Source: Symbiodinium natans
Taxonomy: Eukaryota; Sar; Dinophyceae; Suessiales; Symbiodiniaceae
Direction of reading: 5' to 3'
NCBI GenBank assembly: GCA_905221605.1
Contig: CAJNDS010002366.1
Coordinates: forward strand, 264,001-328,000
Length of the DNA: 64,000 nt
Shown here one piece after another: positions 48,301-57,649 of this stretch. The notes under the pieces are model-generated. The model made no database searches. It saw only the letters and a list, made by a program, of their open reading frames with translations, and was not told where the DNA came from. The position numbers were made by a program, and so were the translations under genes. The stretch's first letter is position 1; the number at the start of each line of letters is the position of its first letter.

Positions 48301-49498
48301 GATGATGCTTTGTCGCCATTCAAGCAGGGCTCCGGCAGCCGCCAGCATCTGATGCACATGCTGCTCCGTATCGACGCTTGTCAGTTCTGGTTTCTGGGTG
48401 AATGATAGGGATCTTGCATCACTCCTGTTCACGACTGACTGCGTGATGACAACAAGGTCGTGAAGCAGATCACGTCCATCTCCATTGAGCCGGCGGCTCA
48501 GGATACTTACAGTCTCCTCTGTTATGTTCATGAACTCATTTGAAGGTGTGTCGCTTGGATTTGCGTTTATAGTTTTGGCTTGGATTGTGGCCTCAAAGTT
48601 GGGCTATTCGGGGCTCAACTTAAGGATGTGGGCCCCAACTCAAAGTGCTCAAGAGTCATGCCTAAGTTGACATATATAAGTTTGGGAACTGAAAAACATC
48701 ATCTGCTGTTACCGGCAGCCCTGGCATCATCAGGAGGACTCAAGGTGTGATCACGGCATACGGGGACGATCCCCAGGCCACGCGGACGAAACAACAGCTG
48801 CCGACTGTACACTGTCCACCCGGCTGTGTCCGGAAGGTCAACCTCAAATCCTGCAAGCATTGCAAGCCTGAATCGAACTTGAGAGAAACCTAAACCCTAA
48901 ACCCTAAACCCTAAACCCTATTAGGCCATGCAGGAAGTTGCCCCTGCTTCACAGGCCTGGCGTGGAAGTTGCGCGGCGCTCGGCGGGTCGAATCGGGTTC
49001 TTTACTCCACTAGAGCTACTGCTGTGGCCATTTTTTCAGCTCGCTTCTAGACCAAGTTTGTGGCGAAGTAGCTCACGGGATTTTGCAGCTAACAGGGTTT
49101 AGGGTTTAGGGTTTAGGCAACGGTTGCTGGTGCTGGGACAGTAGCAGGCAAGCGATCTGGTCGAGCTTAGCCTACAGCACCGTGAACCGCTTGTTTTTTT
49201 TCTTTTTTTGCAGTTCTCATAGAACGCCAATGTGGCCATGCCTCGATTCATTTGCAGCTACAGGTCATGTACCTTTTTTCCCAATCGCAGCAAATATCTG
49301 GTTAAACTTTTAAACGGAGAAAATCTTGGCCACAAAACTTCATAGCTTAAAGGTAGCAAACCGCTTTGGAACTTCAAGTCTTCGCGCATCGCATACCATG
49401 CACAACCCCTAAACCCTAAACCCTAAATCCTAAACCCTAAACCCTAAACCCTCCCACATCCCTCAAAGACCCAGGAGGTGACCATCGCTGACCTGTGA
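33375..49498 (+). CDS. RPS20: RPS20 (uS10) small-subunit ribosomal protein, tandem copy A, ten exons, possibly split or decaying
   Basis: Cytosolic 40S ribosomal protein uS10. Exons: 33375-33394, 33957-33994, 34291-34328, 34743-34790 (or from 34738), 46155-46179, 46927-46981, 47301-47371, 48457-48488, 48955-48970, 49475-49498 (TGA). Recognisable pieces are [12 protein letters not shown] (exon 3), [15 protein letters not shown] (4), ELKVAGPI (5), [16 protein letters not shown] (6), [20 protein letters not shown] (7), [11 protein letters not shown] (8), PGVEV (9) and EVTIADL (10), in the family order. Donors after exons 2-9 are GC except exon 7 (GT); all acceptors are AG|G. Oddities: exon 4 lacks one base relative to copies B and C if its start is homologous (or uses an acceptor 5 bases later, in frame); exon 6 has one extra base near its end (GGGAGAAG against GGTGAAG); intron 4 is 11.4 kb and contains exons of another gene. 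It may therefore be a broken copy. The family identity is certain; function of this copy is doubtful. Confidence 0.9.
33406..33480 (+). repeat. TTTAGGG array in RPS20 copy A intron 1
   Basis: About ten perfect heptamers start eleven bases after the exon 1 end. Confidence 0.97.
33514..33611. mobile_element. Inverted-repeat element family M2 (CCAGGATGGGC), best copy
   Basis: Perfect 15-base arms AATTCCAGGATGGGC and GCCCATCCTGGAATT enclose CCTATAA, AAAGGGCC and TATAGGG motifs. Other copies: 4855-5006, 14791-14876, 16392-16483, 20881-20982, 24185-24330, 25819-25917, 33710-33806, 34157-34252, 34948-35040, 37011-37105, 40025-40111, 44698-44870, 54852-54946. Confidence 0.88.
35198..35250 (+). CDS. 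Candidate internal exon in RPS20 copy A intron 4
   Basis: CCACAG|G opens [17 protein letters not shown] with a GT donor. It is on the same strand as the unrecognised gene at 37.5-43 kb and may belong to it. Confidence 0.4.
35476..35585 (+). CDS. Internal exon, helical, in RPS20 copy A intron 4
   Basis: ACTCAAG|G opens 36 codons without stop: [20 protein letters not shown] then [16 protein letters not shown], followed by a GC donor. Codon use and helical pattern make this one of the strongest exons in the interval. No telomere repeat touches it. Family not recognised. Confidence 0.6.
36265..36342 (+). CDS. Internal exon in RPS20 copy A intron 4
   Basis: CCTCAG|G opens a frame reading [20 protein letters not shown] then HAPGI, closing at G|GTGTAC. 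Another open frame ([14 protein letters not shown]) fits phase 0 with the preceding exon, so the frame is not settled. Confidence 0.45.
36420..36620 (+). repeat. About 50-base imperfect repeat, four copies
   Basis: Four units resembling GGGTTTTTTGGGGTTATTAT followed by AGTATAATTAA, AT-rich, in intron 4 of RPS20 copy A. Confidence 0.75.
37376..37515 (-). repeat. CCCTAAA telomere-like array, long
   Basis: Nineteen or twenty heptamers, almost perfect (one CCCTAAG), ending 16 bases before the exon at 37532. Confidence 0.97.
37532..42984 (+). CDS. Unrecognised multi-exon gene inside intron 4 of RPS20 copy A
   Basis: Six exon candidates join with matching codon phase: 37532-37613 ([19 protein letters not shown]), 39414-39547 ([16 protein letters not shown], then an Arg-rich VRRRGRP stretch), 40486-40601 ([26 protein letters not shown]), 41303-41370 ([20 protein letters not shown]), 42646-42713 ([20 protein letters not shown]) and 42934-42984 ([16 protein letters not shown]). 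Donors are GT, GT, GC, GC, GT, GT; acceptors are AG|G except AG|A before 41303. The peptide begins Ser/Thr/Pro-rich with a basic patch, then turns helical and Leu-rich. I do not recognise the family. Being on the same strand inside an RPS20 intron, it would compete for splicing if both were real, so RPS20 copy A may instead be two fragments flanking this gene. More exons probably lie on either side (35198-36342, 43659, 44377). Confidence 0.55.
42773..42918 (-). repeat. CCCTAAA telomere-like array, long
   Basis: About twenty heptamers with CCCCAAA and CCCGAAA variants at one end. It occupies most of the intron between exons 42646-42713 and 42934-42984. Confidence 0.97.
42995..43122 (+). repeat. 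TTTAGGG array with TTTCGGG variants
   Basis: Begins ten bases after the exon 42934-42984, in the opposite orientation to the array before it. It contains a block of four TTTCGGG units. Confidence 0.95.
43659..43777 (+). CDS. Candidate exon, frame unsettled
   Basis: GGCCCAG|G is followed by [20 protein letters not shown] and more in one frame, ending near a GTGTAC donor at 43778. The frame continuous with the exon at 42934 instead gives a Cys-rich peptide ([20 protein letters not shown]) ending at a GTAGCA donor at 43737. Confidence 0.4.
44285..44376. mobile_element. Inverted-repeat element M3 ending at a splice acceptor
   Basis: The right arm CCCCTATTTTTCGTAG supplies the AG immediately before the exon at 44377; other M3 copies read CGTAAACC there. 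Confidence 0.75.
44377..44463 (+). CDS. Internal exon, Ser/Ala/acidic, next to an inverted-repeat element
   Basis: The acceptor TTTTTCGTAG|G is the last base run of a GGGTTTACGAAAA-type element (44285-44376). The exon reads [20 protein letters not shown] then DEEAFAPL and closes at G|GTTTAGG. It is probably a disordered linker. The element ending exactly at the splice site is notable. Confidence 0.5.
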
Positions 49499-49785
49499 TC
49501 GCCGTAGCTGTTGATGGCCGCCGGGCACGGAAAGAACAGAAAGAGCCCTTGAGCATTATGCTTAGGGTTTAGGGTTTAGGGTTTAGGGCTTAGGGTTTAT
49601 AGGGTTTAGGGTTTAGGGTTTAGGGTTTAGGGTTTCGGCAGGTGATCCTAGGGTCCTAGACCCTCCCAGCAACATGAATAAGCTGGGCTGACGAATCGCT
49701 TTATCAGACCAACCTTGGATCCGATACAATCCCCAGCTCCCAGGCCCAAAGCCGCAACCCCAGGGCCCCCAGGACAAAGGACGAT

Positions 49786-49860
49786 TAAACCCCAAACCCC
49801 AAACCCCAAACCCCAAACCCCAAACCCCAAACCCCAAACCCTAAACCCTAAACCCTAAAC
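49786..49860 (-). repeat. CCCCAAA/CCCTAAA array in the A-B spacer
   Basis: Seven CCCCAAA units grade into CCCTAAA. The same transition occurs at 33208-33302 before copy A, so a local variant unit has spread within arrays. Confidence 0.95.
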
Positions 49861-50026
49861 GGGATTCGAAAACCTGGTTCTGAGCCTTCAGACTATTAAA
49901 ATAAAGGGTCGGCGCCCAGCTGATGGGGATTTCAGGAACTGTGGAAAGCTGAACCCTCGACACCGGTCAACGCCGCTAGGCGAAGATCGTAACATTTGCA
50001 AGTCCTCAGGACCTTACCATAGCCCC

Positions 50027-50127
50027 CATAGGAATTGCCTTTGTTTATTTATTGTATTTATGTATTTAAAACCCAAGGGAAAATTGACAATACCATTTTT
50101 TGTTAAGGTTCTTTGTGGGAGTATAGC
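50027..50127. mobile_element. Dispersed element family M7
   Basis: Shared motifs TTTAAAACCCAAGGGAAAAT, ATTGACAATA, AAGGTTCT and GGGAGTATAG. Other copies: 4366-4448 and 58395-58500. This copy lies 75 bases upstream of the ATG of RPS20 copy B. Long terminal arms were not seen. Confidence 0.65.
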
Positions 50128-50202
50128 TTCGGATCACAATTCTGGTGGCCACCGGCTCGATGCAGAGTCTGTCGTGTAGCAGCCTCCTCACCTATCAACG
50201 AC

Positions 50203-53200
50203 ATGGCGCCCGCGCCCGAGCCCACGGGGACTTTCATTGGGTTTCAAGGGTCGCGCGCGGTTTAGGTTTAGGCTTGGGATGTTCCACCTTATACTACCAG
50301 TCCTTAGTAGGGATTAGAATAAGAGGGCACTAAATCCCTATTAACGACTGTTAGCATAAGGGGGAACATCCAAAGTTCAGGGGTTAAAGGGGTTAGGGGC
50401 GGCAGAACGTGAGTTTAGGCAGTTCGGGGTTCAGGTTAGGGTTTGTGGCTTAGGAGTTATGTGCTTAATTTTACCGGCTTGACTCCCATGCCCTTAACTT
50501 TCCAACGAACACTCTTGCCCAAATCCTTAAACATTCTACAACTCAATTGAGCCTGAAATCCCCCGAGATGTGAGACCTAGGTCCCGGAGCCCTCGCAAGC
50601 TCTTTTCTCCGAGGACCAAGCCGGTAAAGTCACTCGAGTCGGAGGAGCAGCGTCCGAGGCCCAGCGAAAATCTGAGAGCCCCGCAAAGAGAGCCCAGAAG
50701 GGCGGAGGCCTTGTTCTCAGTCAAAGCTGCTGGTTCTTTGCCATCCGCAGCGTGCGAGGCCCTTAGGGTTTAGGGTTTAGGGTTTAGGGTGAGGGCCCTA
50801 TATAATCCCTCAAGGGGTATATACACATATATATGTATTTACTATTAAATTTCTACATTCTATATATATATATATATACAATAGGGCCTTCATTCCCTCA
50901 TTCCCTACGAAGTGAACCAGGGGGTTCCAGAGCAGTTTCCACCCAGGCCTGCATCGCATCCGCATCACCTTGAGCAGCCGCGATGTGATCGACTGAGGAA
51001 CTCTGCTCCCTGTGGGGGTTTAGGGTTTAGGGTTTAGGGTTTAGGGTTTAGGGTTTAGGGTTTAGAGGTTTCTACGTATGGGGGTTCCGAAAATTATAGG
51101 GCACCCTTTTTGGGGGTCCCTTCAAGGAGATTCTATTCTATAAAGGGGTGCCCCATGCCCAGTGGGCTTGGTGTCGGGTCTCTTCTGGTCTTTTGCGGCT
51201 TCAGGCCTTGCCTCGACTCGAAGAAATCAGTCGGCACATTCGCCAGCTTTCTGACCCTCAACCACCTGGGTGGTTGTCAAAGTTATGGTCCCTTTTTGGA
51301 TCCCTATTATAATACGGCCCCTAAAATTTAGGGTACCCAAAAGGGATCATAATTTGGACAACCACCCACCTAGAGCCTGATCAGGGCCTTCCTCGACATT
51401 TCAAAACTCAACGCGCAGGCTATCGGCTCCTGCATCGAAACCTCCCCAAATGACATGGAGTTCTGAGAAGCCCAGGATCACCAGTTCTGACTTCCCTTTT
51501 ATGACGTTAGGTCGTTCCAGATCAGATGGAAGTGACCCAATGTGCCGAGAATATCCCGACCTCATGTTACACAGCCTGTTTGTTGCGGCTCTCAGTTCAT
51601 GTTGCCTCTTTGAACTAGCACGTGGTTGTGTTAGATCGGTTCAAGCTCGGAGTCAAGTGTAACATTGCTGTGCATCCCGTGATATCGTCGCTGTGCACTT
51701 GCCACATAAAAAATTAGAGCAACGCTTCCTACCGAACAAGGGTTCGTAACTTGGAGGGAGATGTGCGGGTTTTGGATGTGTGCCTTGCTTACTACCTACT
51801 ACCCGGCAGAGGTTGCTGGAGGTTCCCTGTTCTGAAGAACGCCACCAACAAGAAAGCTACCGTGAATGCTTCGTCCTGGACCCTACAAGGAAGGCCCTGC
51901 CCTAAACCCTTTAAACCCTTGAAACCCCTTTAAACCCTTTAAACCCCTCAAACCCCTGAAGCCCTTTAAGCCCTATTTAAGCCATTTAATCCCTAAACCC
52001 TGAGCAACCCTAAACCCTAAACCCTAAACCCTAAACCCTAAACCCTGAGCAACCCTAAACAGGTCAAGGCCCTGGAGAAAGTCTGCACCGACCTGGTCAC
52101 CGGTGCCAAAGCAAAGGAAAGGGTGTGTGTTGAAAAGACTGAGGGGTTTAGGGTTTAGGGTTTAGGGTTTAGGGTTTAGGGTTTAGGGTTTAGGGTTTAG
52201 GGTTTAGGGTTTAGGGTTTAGGGGGGCGTGGTTCTCTACTCTACAATCCTGCAGGGAAACCAACCCCTGGAGGGGTTCTTTCCCCTTGCAGGGGCACCAT
52301 GGCAAAGAAGACACGGAAGGGTTGTGTGCCTTCAGGTTCTCGAAAATCTCCAAGCCCAGACATCTGCAGCGTTTTTGCTTTGGTCGTGTGCCTGGTACCT
52401 TTTGTGAGCAACGTGTACTAACACCTACTGCTTGCTTTCTGTCATATATTCATTCCTTCCACAAAACACAGGGTTTTGGGTTGAGGGTTGCAAGTCAAGA
52501 CTCTTAGCGTAAGAATGTTGACGATTTCATGCTGCCGGCTCGCATAAGTTGTTCCGTCCCTCCGGCGGTCACAGTGGACACCGCCTTTTTGAGGGGTTCT
52601 CTTCACCAGGATCTTCGGCACGCGGGACTCTCTGCCGGAATTTCTGTGGCTGGGCACCCCCAGAACCTCGACGGAGCGTGGGTGGGCACTGGGCACTGCA
52701 AAGATACTTGCCGGGACTCTCTGTGGGCTTGTCTGGGGGTGGGCGCTCCAGGGACCAGGCCAGGAGGCTGTGCGGGGCAACGGGCAACGAGGTGTGGAGA
52801 ATGGCTGGCGGAAAAACCTGGCAACCTCACACCGCGGGTGGGAAGAACGACCGCCACAGCAACAAAAAAAGCACTTCGGCCGACACCAAGACTATTAATT
52901 ATGCTTCAGCGATCCAAATCAGGGTTAACCAGGGCCCTCGGCCCACAGGGTGTGGGAGTAAAGTTAGGGGGTTCACGGCTTAGGCTTAGGCCTTTGTGTC
53001 AGGGCTGCCTTGGCTGGTGTCTGGCATTGCTTGGCTATAATTAATGGTTCGATCATGTTCGAACGCTGGGCCTTGCAGGCCCTAACAATTCCTGACATTC
53101 AAACCCACGCAGGCACCATGTGGGCAGACATTCGGCACTGTGGGCCGGTGTTTGGGCTGGTTTGGGAATGCCTGGGGCTGGGAAGGAGATTTGAGGCCTG

Positions 53201-56200
53201 GGCGAAGAATAAGTTAGTAAGTTTGGGTTGCTGAACCGAAGCGAAGCTCCCAGAGACTAAATTACAATAGGAACCCTAATATGATTTAAGGTATATTCCT
53301 TAATTAAGGGGTTTTGGAGTCTCTGGGCTTTGTATTTTCAAGACACCGGTATCGTCTACATAACCCCATGCCAAGCCCCTGAGCCGGTCAAAGCTAGCCC
53401 CCGCAAGGAGTTGAAAGTGGCTGGACCGGTCCGCTGCGACCTCAGCCCTAAACCCTAAACCCTAAACCCTAAACCCTAAACCCTAAACCCTAAACCCTAA
53501 ACCCTAAACCCTAAACCCTAAACCCTAAGCCTCAGTGCATGGAAGACGACGTCAGGTGAGTCAGGTGACCCTCGTGTCGTTTTAGGTCTCAGGTGTGACG
53601 GGTTTCTGTTCAGTAAAGGGGCTGCTTTCAGGGGCCAGCGCCCTCTGACTCTAGGTGCAAGGTGCTGGGCCAAACGCACAGTAAGATTGTTACCAGACCT
53701 CGACTGCAGACATGTTTTACAAGTCATGGCTTCAGGGGGGAACAGGTGTGGCTCTTCAGTGTTCAGGCAGATTCTTTCTTTAACGTTAGTAGCCAAGTGG
53801 ATTGCAGGCTACTCGAACTCTGCTCCCAGGATCGAAAACAGAAGCTCTTAATGTCTGAACTCTCGAAAGGCTCTTGTTAGTCGTCGTAACCCCGAAGCCC
53901 TGGGCATCAAAACTAAAATGATTAAACAACCCGGACCCAGTCCCAATCGGTATAGCTTGGGATGTTCCCCCTTATACTAACAGTCCTGAAGAGGGATTCT
54001 AGGTACCCCCTATTAGAATCCCTATCAAGGAGCTGTTCGTATATAGGAACATCCCAAAGTATAGCGCTATAAGCCCTAAACCCCTAAACCCTAAGCCCCA
54101 AACCCCAAGCCCTAAACCCTAAACCCTCAACCCTAAACCCGAAACCCATTCCCAATCAGCATAGCGCCCAAACGCGCCAAGGCCTGCCCACGAAGATTCT
54201 TCGGCTGATGGTCCGCAAGTCGCCGTGCGGTGAAGGCCAGTGGATTGCTGGAGCTTAGGATGGCCACCCGAAACCCGAAACCCTCAACCCTAAACCCTAA
54301 ACCCTAAACCCTAAACCCTAAACCCTAAACCCTAAACCCTAAACCCTAAACCCTAAACCCTAAACCCTAAACCCAACAAATCAAAGCTAAAGCCAGTGAC
54401 CACAGGCACCAACACGTTCGATCGCTGGGAGATGCGGATCCACAAGCGCCTCATTGACCTGCACTCCCCTTCCGACGTGGGAGGGAGGGGGAGGGAGGGT
54501 TTTGGGTTTAGGGTTAGGGTTTAGGGCTTAGTATCAGGCTTTAGGGTTGAGGGTTAGGGCTTCGTACAAGGGTTTAATTTTTAGGGCTTAGTACAAGGGT
54601 TTAGGGTTTAGGGCTTAGTATTGATTAGGGTTTAGGGTTTAGGGTGTAGGGCTTAGTACAAGGGTGTACGGTTTAGGGCATAGGGTCTAGGGTCTAGGGT
54701 TTAGGATTTAGGGTTTAGCGGGGGGCTGGGGAGGGCTGGCCCTGGGGGTTGCGTTCCACCAAGTTGCTTCGGGAGTTACTTCGAGAGTCTTTCGATCGGC
54801 TGCAGTGGCAGAAATAGAGCGGAAGCCTTAGCTTGCCTCAGCTACAAAAGTGCCAGGATGGGCTATCAGGCCTTAGAATCCCTATAATCAACCCTATAAG
54901 CGCCTTTTTAAGTAGGGATTGTAAGGTACAATAGCCCCATCCTGGTGGGCCCCGGTGAAGTCCTGTGAAACTGCAGAAGCTCGAAGCTGCTCTGTGAGCC
55001 TTAGAGCATTGTTTGAGAGAGCCCCTGGTCATTGAGGGTTTGGGGTTTAGGGTTTAGGGTTTCGGGTTTAGGGTTTCGGGTTTAGGGTTTCAGCGCCAGG
55101 TGGTGAAGCAGATTACCTCCATCTCGATCGAGCCCGGCACTGAGAGATTCAGGAAAGGATGGTCAGTGCTGGAAGGACCCAAGTAGAGCAAACTTCCACG
55201 ACCCCGAAGCCCTACTCCCCTAAACCCTAAACCCTAAACCCTAAACCCTAAACCCTAAACCCTAAACCCTAAACCCTAAACCCTAAACCCTAAACCCTAA
55301 ACCCTAAACCCTAAACCCTAAACCCCAGGGGTGGTTTGGATTTAGGCCTGTTTGGGGTGGGGGTGGGAGTGATAGTGCCCTCTGCTCTCGCTTGCAAATC
55401 TGTTTGAACCTTCACTGCTGAGACCCTCAACCTTGCAACCCTAAACCCTAAAAACCCTATAAACCCTATAAACCCTATAACCCCTATAAACCCCCTAAAC
55501 CCTAAACCCTATAAACCCTATAAACCCTATAAACCCTACCCTATAAACCCTATAAACCCTGTAAACCCCATAAACCCTAAACCCTGTCTACTACTGGCGC
55601 TGTGCCAGGCCCGGTGTGGAAGTTGCCTGGAGCTGAGAGAGCTCAGCTTGACGCGAACATTTTGGGATGTGCCCCCTTTCTCGAACAGCTCCAGAATAGG
55701 GACTATAACAGGGGGAGGGGGGGGGAGTCATAATCCCTATCCAGGAGCTGTCAGTATAGGATAATCCCTATTAAGCTATTAAGGAGCTGTTAGTAAAAGG
55801 GGGAAAATACCAAGGAACATTCAACCAAAACAGCCATGAAAGGGCCTCGAACGTCTGGTGCCTTTAGAAGGCTCCGGAGCTTAAGCTCTTGTGCTTAAGG
55901 CTCTTGTGTCGGGAAAACCTTGCCGTCAGCCAGTTCTCGCAGGTTGTGGTGTGTGGTGCACACGTTTTCATGGGTTGGTGGTATGACCTAAAGTTGCCTT
56001 GAATGCGCAGTTGGCACATGCTGAATCTTGTTGGTTGCAGCTCTGCATCCAAAACACCAGAAACCAAACAGCCCCAAGAACATCCTGATGGTCCTCAATC
56101 CAGTACACAAGATAAGTTGAAAAAAGGGAGCCTCCCTCATCGGAACGGAGGAGAGAAGAGAAAGGAAGACAGCAGCAAAAGAGAGATGTCGTCAACGCAG

Positions 56201-56915
56201 TCACATGAAATGGCGCGGTCATCATGGGCTGTTCCAGCAATGGGGAAAATATTCTCAGTTGGAGCTCCTCTTCCTTCTCTGTTGGGTTTTGGGTGTAGGG
56301 TTTGGGGTTTAGGGTTTAGGGTTTAGGGCCCGTCCCCTTTCCTTTCCATTCCTAGCCTTGTCCACAAGCGCGCAATGCGGGCTGATGTAAGCGGCGAAAG
56401 ATGTATTTGCGCAACAGTGCGCACGTTCAACTCTTCCACATAGCTTCAGAGGGCTCATGCTGCGGTAGATCAAGACAGCTGACGCGACGTGCAGAGAGAA
56501 GTTGACCAGAGTTGGACACTCAGTATGACCTGCGTGAAGCTGTGCACATCGCGTACCACGTTTGGCAAATGCTCGAGACTGGAGCTCCGGACGCGCCCGT
56601 CCGTTTGGGAAATGTCGAGCTCCAAGCAGGCTGACAGCTCCGCGTCGACCGTCGCGTCAGATGTGAGAACGATGACACGAGAAAAGCTCTGCCCCTGCCC
56701 ACGATTGCGCTGCAGCGAGTGCTGAAACTTGCTTTGCAGGATTTGCTTGCTGTGGCGTTAGCCAAATGGCTAACAACAAACAAGCAATATTGTGAAACCC
56801 TAAACCCTAAACCCTAAACCCTAAACCCTAAACCCTAAACCCTAAACCCTAAACCCTGAATGGGGGCCTAGGGTTTTCATCCAACACCCAGGAGGTGACC
56901 ATCGCAGACCTGTGA
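50203..56915 (+). CDS. RPS20: RPS20 (uS10) small-subunit ribosomal protein, tandem copy B, intact
   Basis: Component of the 40S subunit head, acting in cytoplasmic translation. Exons: 50203-50228 (or to 50240), 50614-50651, 50947-50984, 52063-52116, 53408-53432, 54182-54235, 54406-54476, 55100-55131, 55609-55624, 56892-56915 (TGA). All codon phases join without a break, giving about 125-129 residues against about 119 in animals; the extra length is an N-terminus of type [18 protein letters not shown]. The core follows the family closely: [93 protein letters not shown]. Donors after exons 2-9 are GT, GT, GA, GC, GC, GT, GC, GC; every acceptor is AG|G. Introns are 0.17-1.3 kb. The exon 1 end is uncertain (GA at 50229 and GT at 50241 keep the same phase). 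It lies 704 bases after copy A, same strand. Confidence 0.95.
50274..50372. mobile_element. Inverted-repeat element M1 in RPS20 copy B intron 1
   Basis: Complete M1 palindrome 34-46 bases after the exon 1 end. Copies A and C show no M1 here, so it arrived after duplication or was lost from them. Confidence 0.85.
52143..52225 (+). repeat. TTTAGGG array in RPS20 copy B intron 4
   Basis: About twelve perfect heptamers, 26 bases after exon 4; a CCCTAAA array of opposite orientation precedes the same exon (52011-52060). Confidence 0.97.
53443..53528 (-). repeat. CCCTAAA array in RPS20 copy B intron 5
   Basis: About twelve perfect heptamers starting ten bases after exon 5. Confidence 0.97.
53957..54058. 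mobile_element. Inverted-repeat element M1 in RPS20 copy B intron 5
   Basis: Terminal arms CTTGGGATGTTCC and GGAACATCCCAAAG; a complete example of the family, between exons 5 and 6. Copy A carries an M1 element in the matching intron (46792-46905), just upstream of exon 6. Confidence 0.88.
54276..54375 (-). repeat. CCCTAAA array filling RPS20 copy B intron 6
   Basis: About fourteen heptamers make up the greater part of a 170-base intron (54236-54405) between exons 6 and 7. Confidence 0.97.
54852..54946. mobile_element. Inverted-repeat element M2 in RPS20 copy B intron 7
   Basis: Arms GCCAGGATGGGCTAT and AATAGCCCCATCCTGG; one extra C in the right arm. Non-coding. Confidence 0.85.
55217..55325 (-). 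repeat. CCCTAAA array in RPS20 copy B intron 8
   Basis: Fifteen near-perfect heptamers; a second degenerate block of CCCTATAAA units follows at 55436-55588, ending about 20 bases before the 16-base microexon. Confidence 0.97.
55662..55813. mobile_element. Inverted-repeat element M1 in RPS20 copy B intron 9
   Basis: A longer member with a G-rich insertion in its centre and a degenerate right arm; it starts 38 bases after the microexon. Confidence 0.75.
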
Positions 56916-57649
56916 GAGAGGCTGATGGCTCAAGGCTACAGTGGCACGGAGGAGCATTCAAAAAAGGACTGTGTAGGGTGAAAGCATGGCCTGCCCGGCG
57001 GTTCTTGCTGGTCTGTAAACTGTACATCTATGCCAACCCGCGAGAATCGAAGCACAACTATGCCAATCAACAAGGACAATGATGATTTCTCGGCCGTTCA
57101 TACATGTTGTACGACATCAGAAATATTGACAAGACCTGATAGTGTCGGCGCTGGCCGGCAAGAGCCCTGCCCTTGTAGACGGCAGTAAACCACACTGGGA
57201 GTTCACGCTTTTGAGGTTTAGCGAGCTTCAGTGCCTGTTTGAACTGCATCAACTAGATACACTTTGTTCCTCCAAACTAAGGATCCAATCTGAGACCATA
57301 CAATCCTGTAATTACTTCACCAGTGTGGATAGATCCATAAGGGCGTGTGTAGCCAGGGGCGTGCACGAATGCACCAGATGGCAAAACCCGAGGCATAAAG
57401 CCGAGTTTGTTCTTTGTACGGTTGTCAGCAGGTTTCGTTACAGTGCAAGGGGTGGCAATCCTGAAGCCTGGGTTGTTTGGAAAGCACTTGGGTTTAGGGT
57501 TTAGGGTTTAGGGTTTAGGGTTTAGGGTTTAGGGTTTAGGGTTTAAAAGGGAACTTTCAACCCTACCTCCGAAGACCCTGGCACTTGCGGCGCATGCCCG
57601 GACGGGCTCAACACAGAGTCCTGGGAAGTAGCGAGCCTCGCAGACCGCC
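56916..57649. other. Spacer between RPS20 copies B and C
   Basis: 734 bases with one TTTAGGG array (57489-57545). Apart from similar length, no long shared sequence with the A-B spacer was noticed. Confidence 0.7.

Larger units (their letters stand above)
49499..50202. other. Spacer between RPS20 copies A and B
   Basis: 704 bases holding a TTTAGGG array (49563-49635), the CCCCAAA array and an M7 element. No TATA box or AATAAA signal is evident, as is usual in dinoflagellates. Confidence 0.7.

Noticed and set aside
49022-49046. Possible relic of the dinoflagellate spliced leader (GTGGCCATTTTTTCAGCTCG)
   Set aside because: The middle resembles the conserved leader, but gaps are needed and it is not next to any start codon; too weak without a genome-wide comparison.
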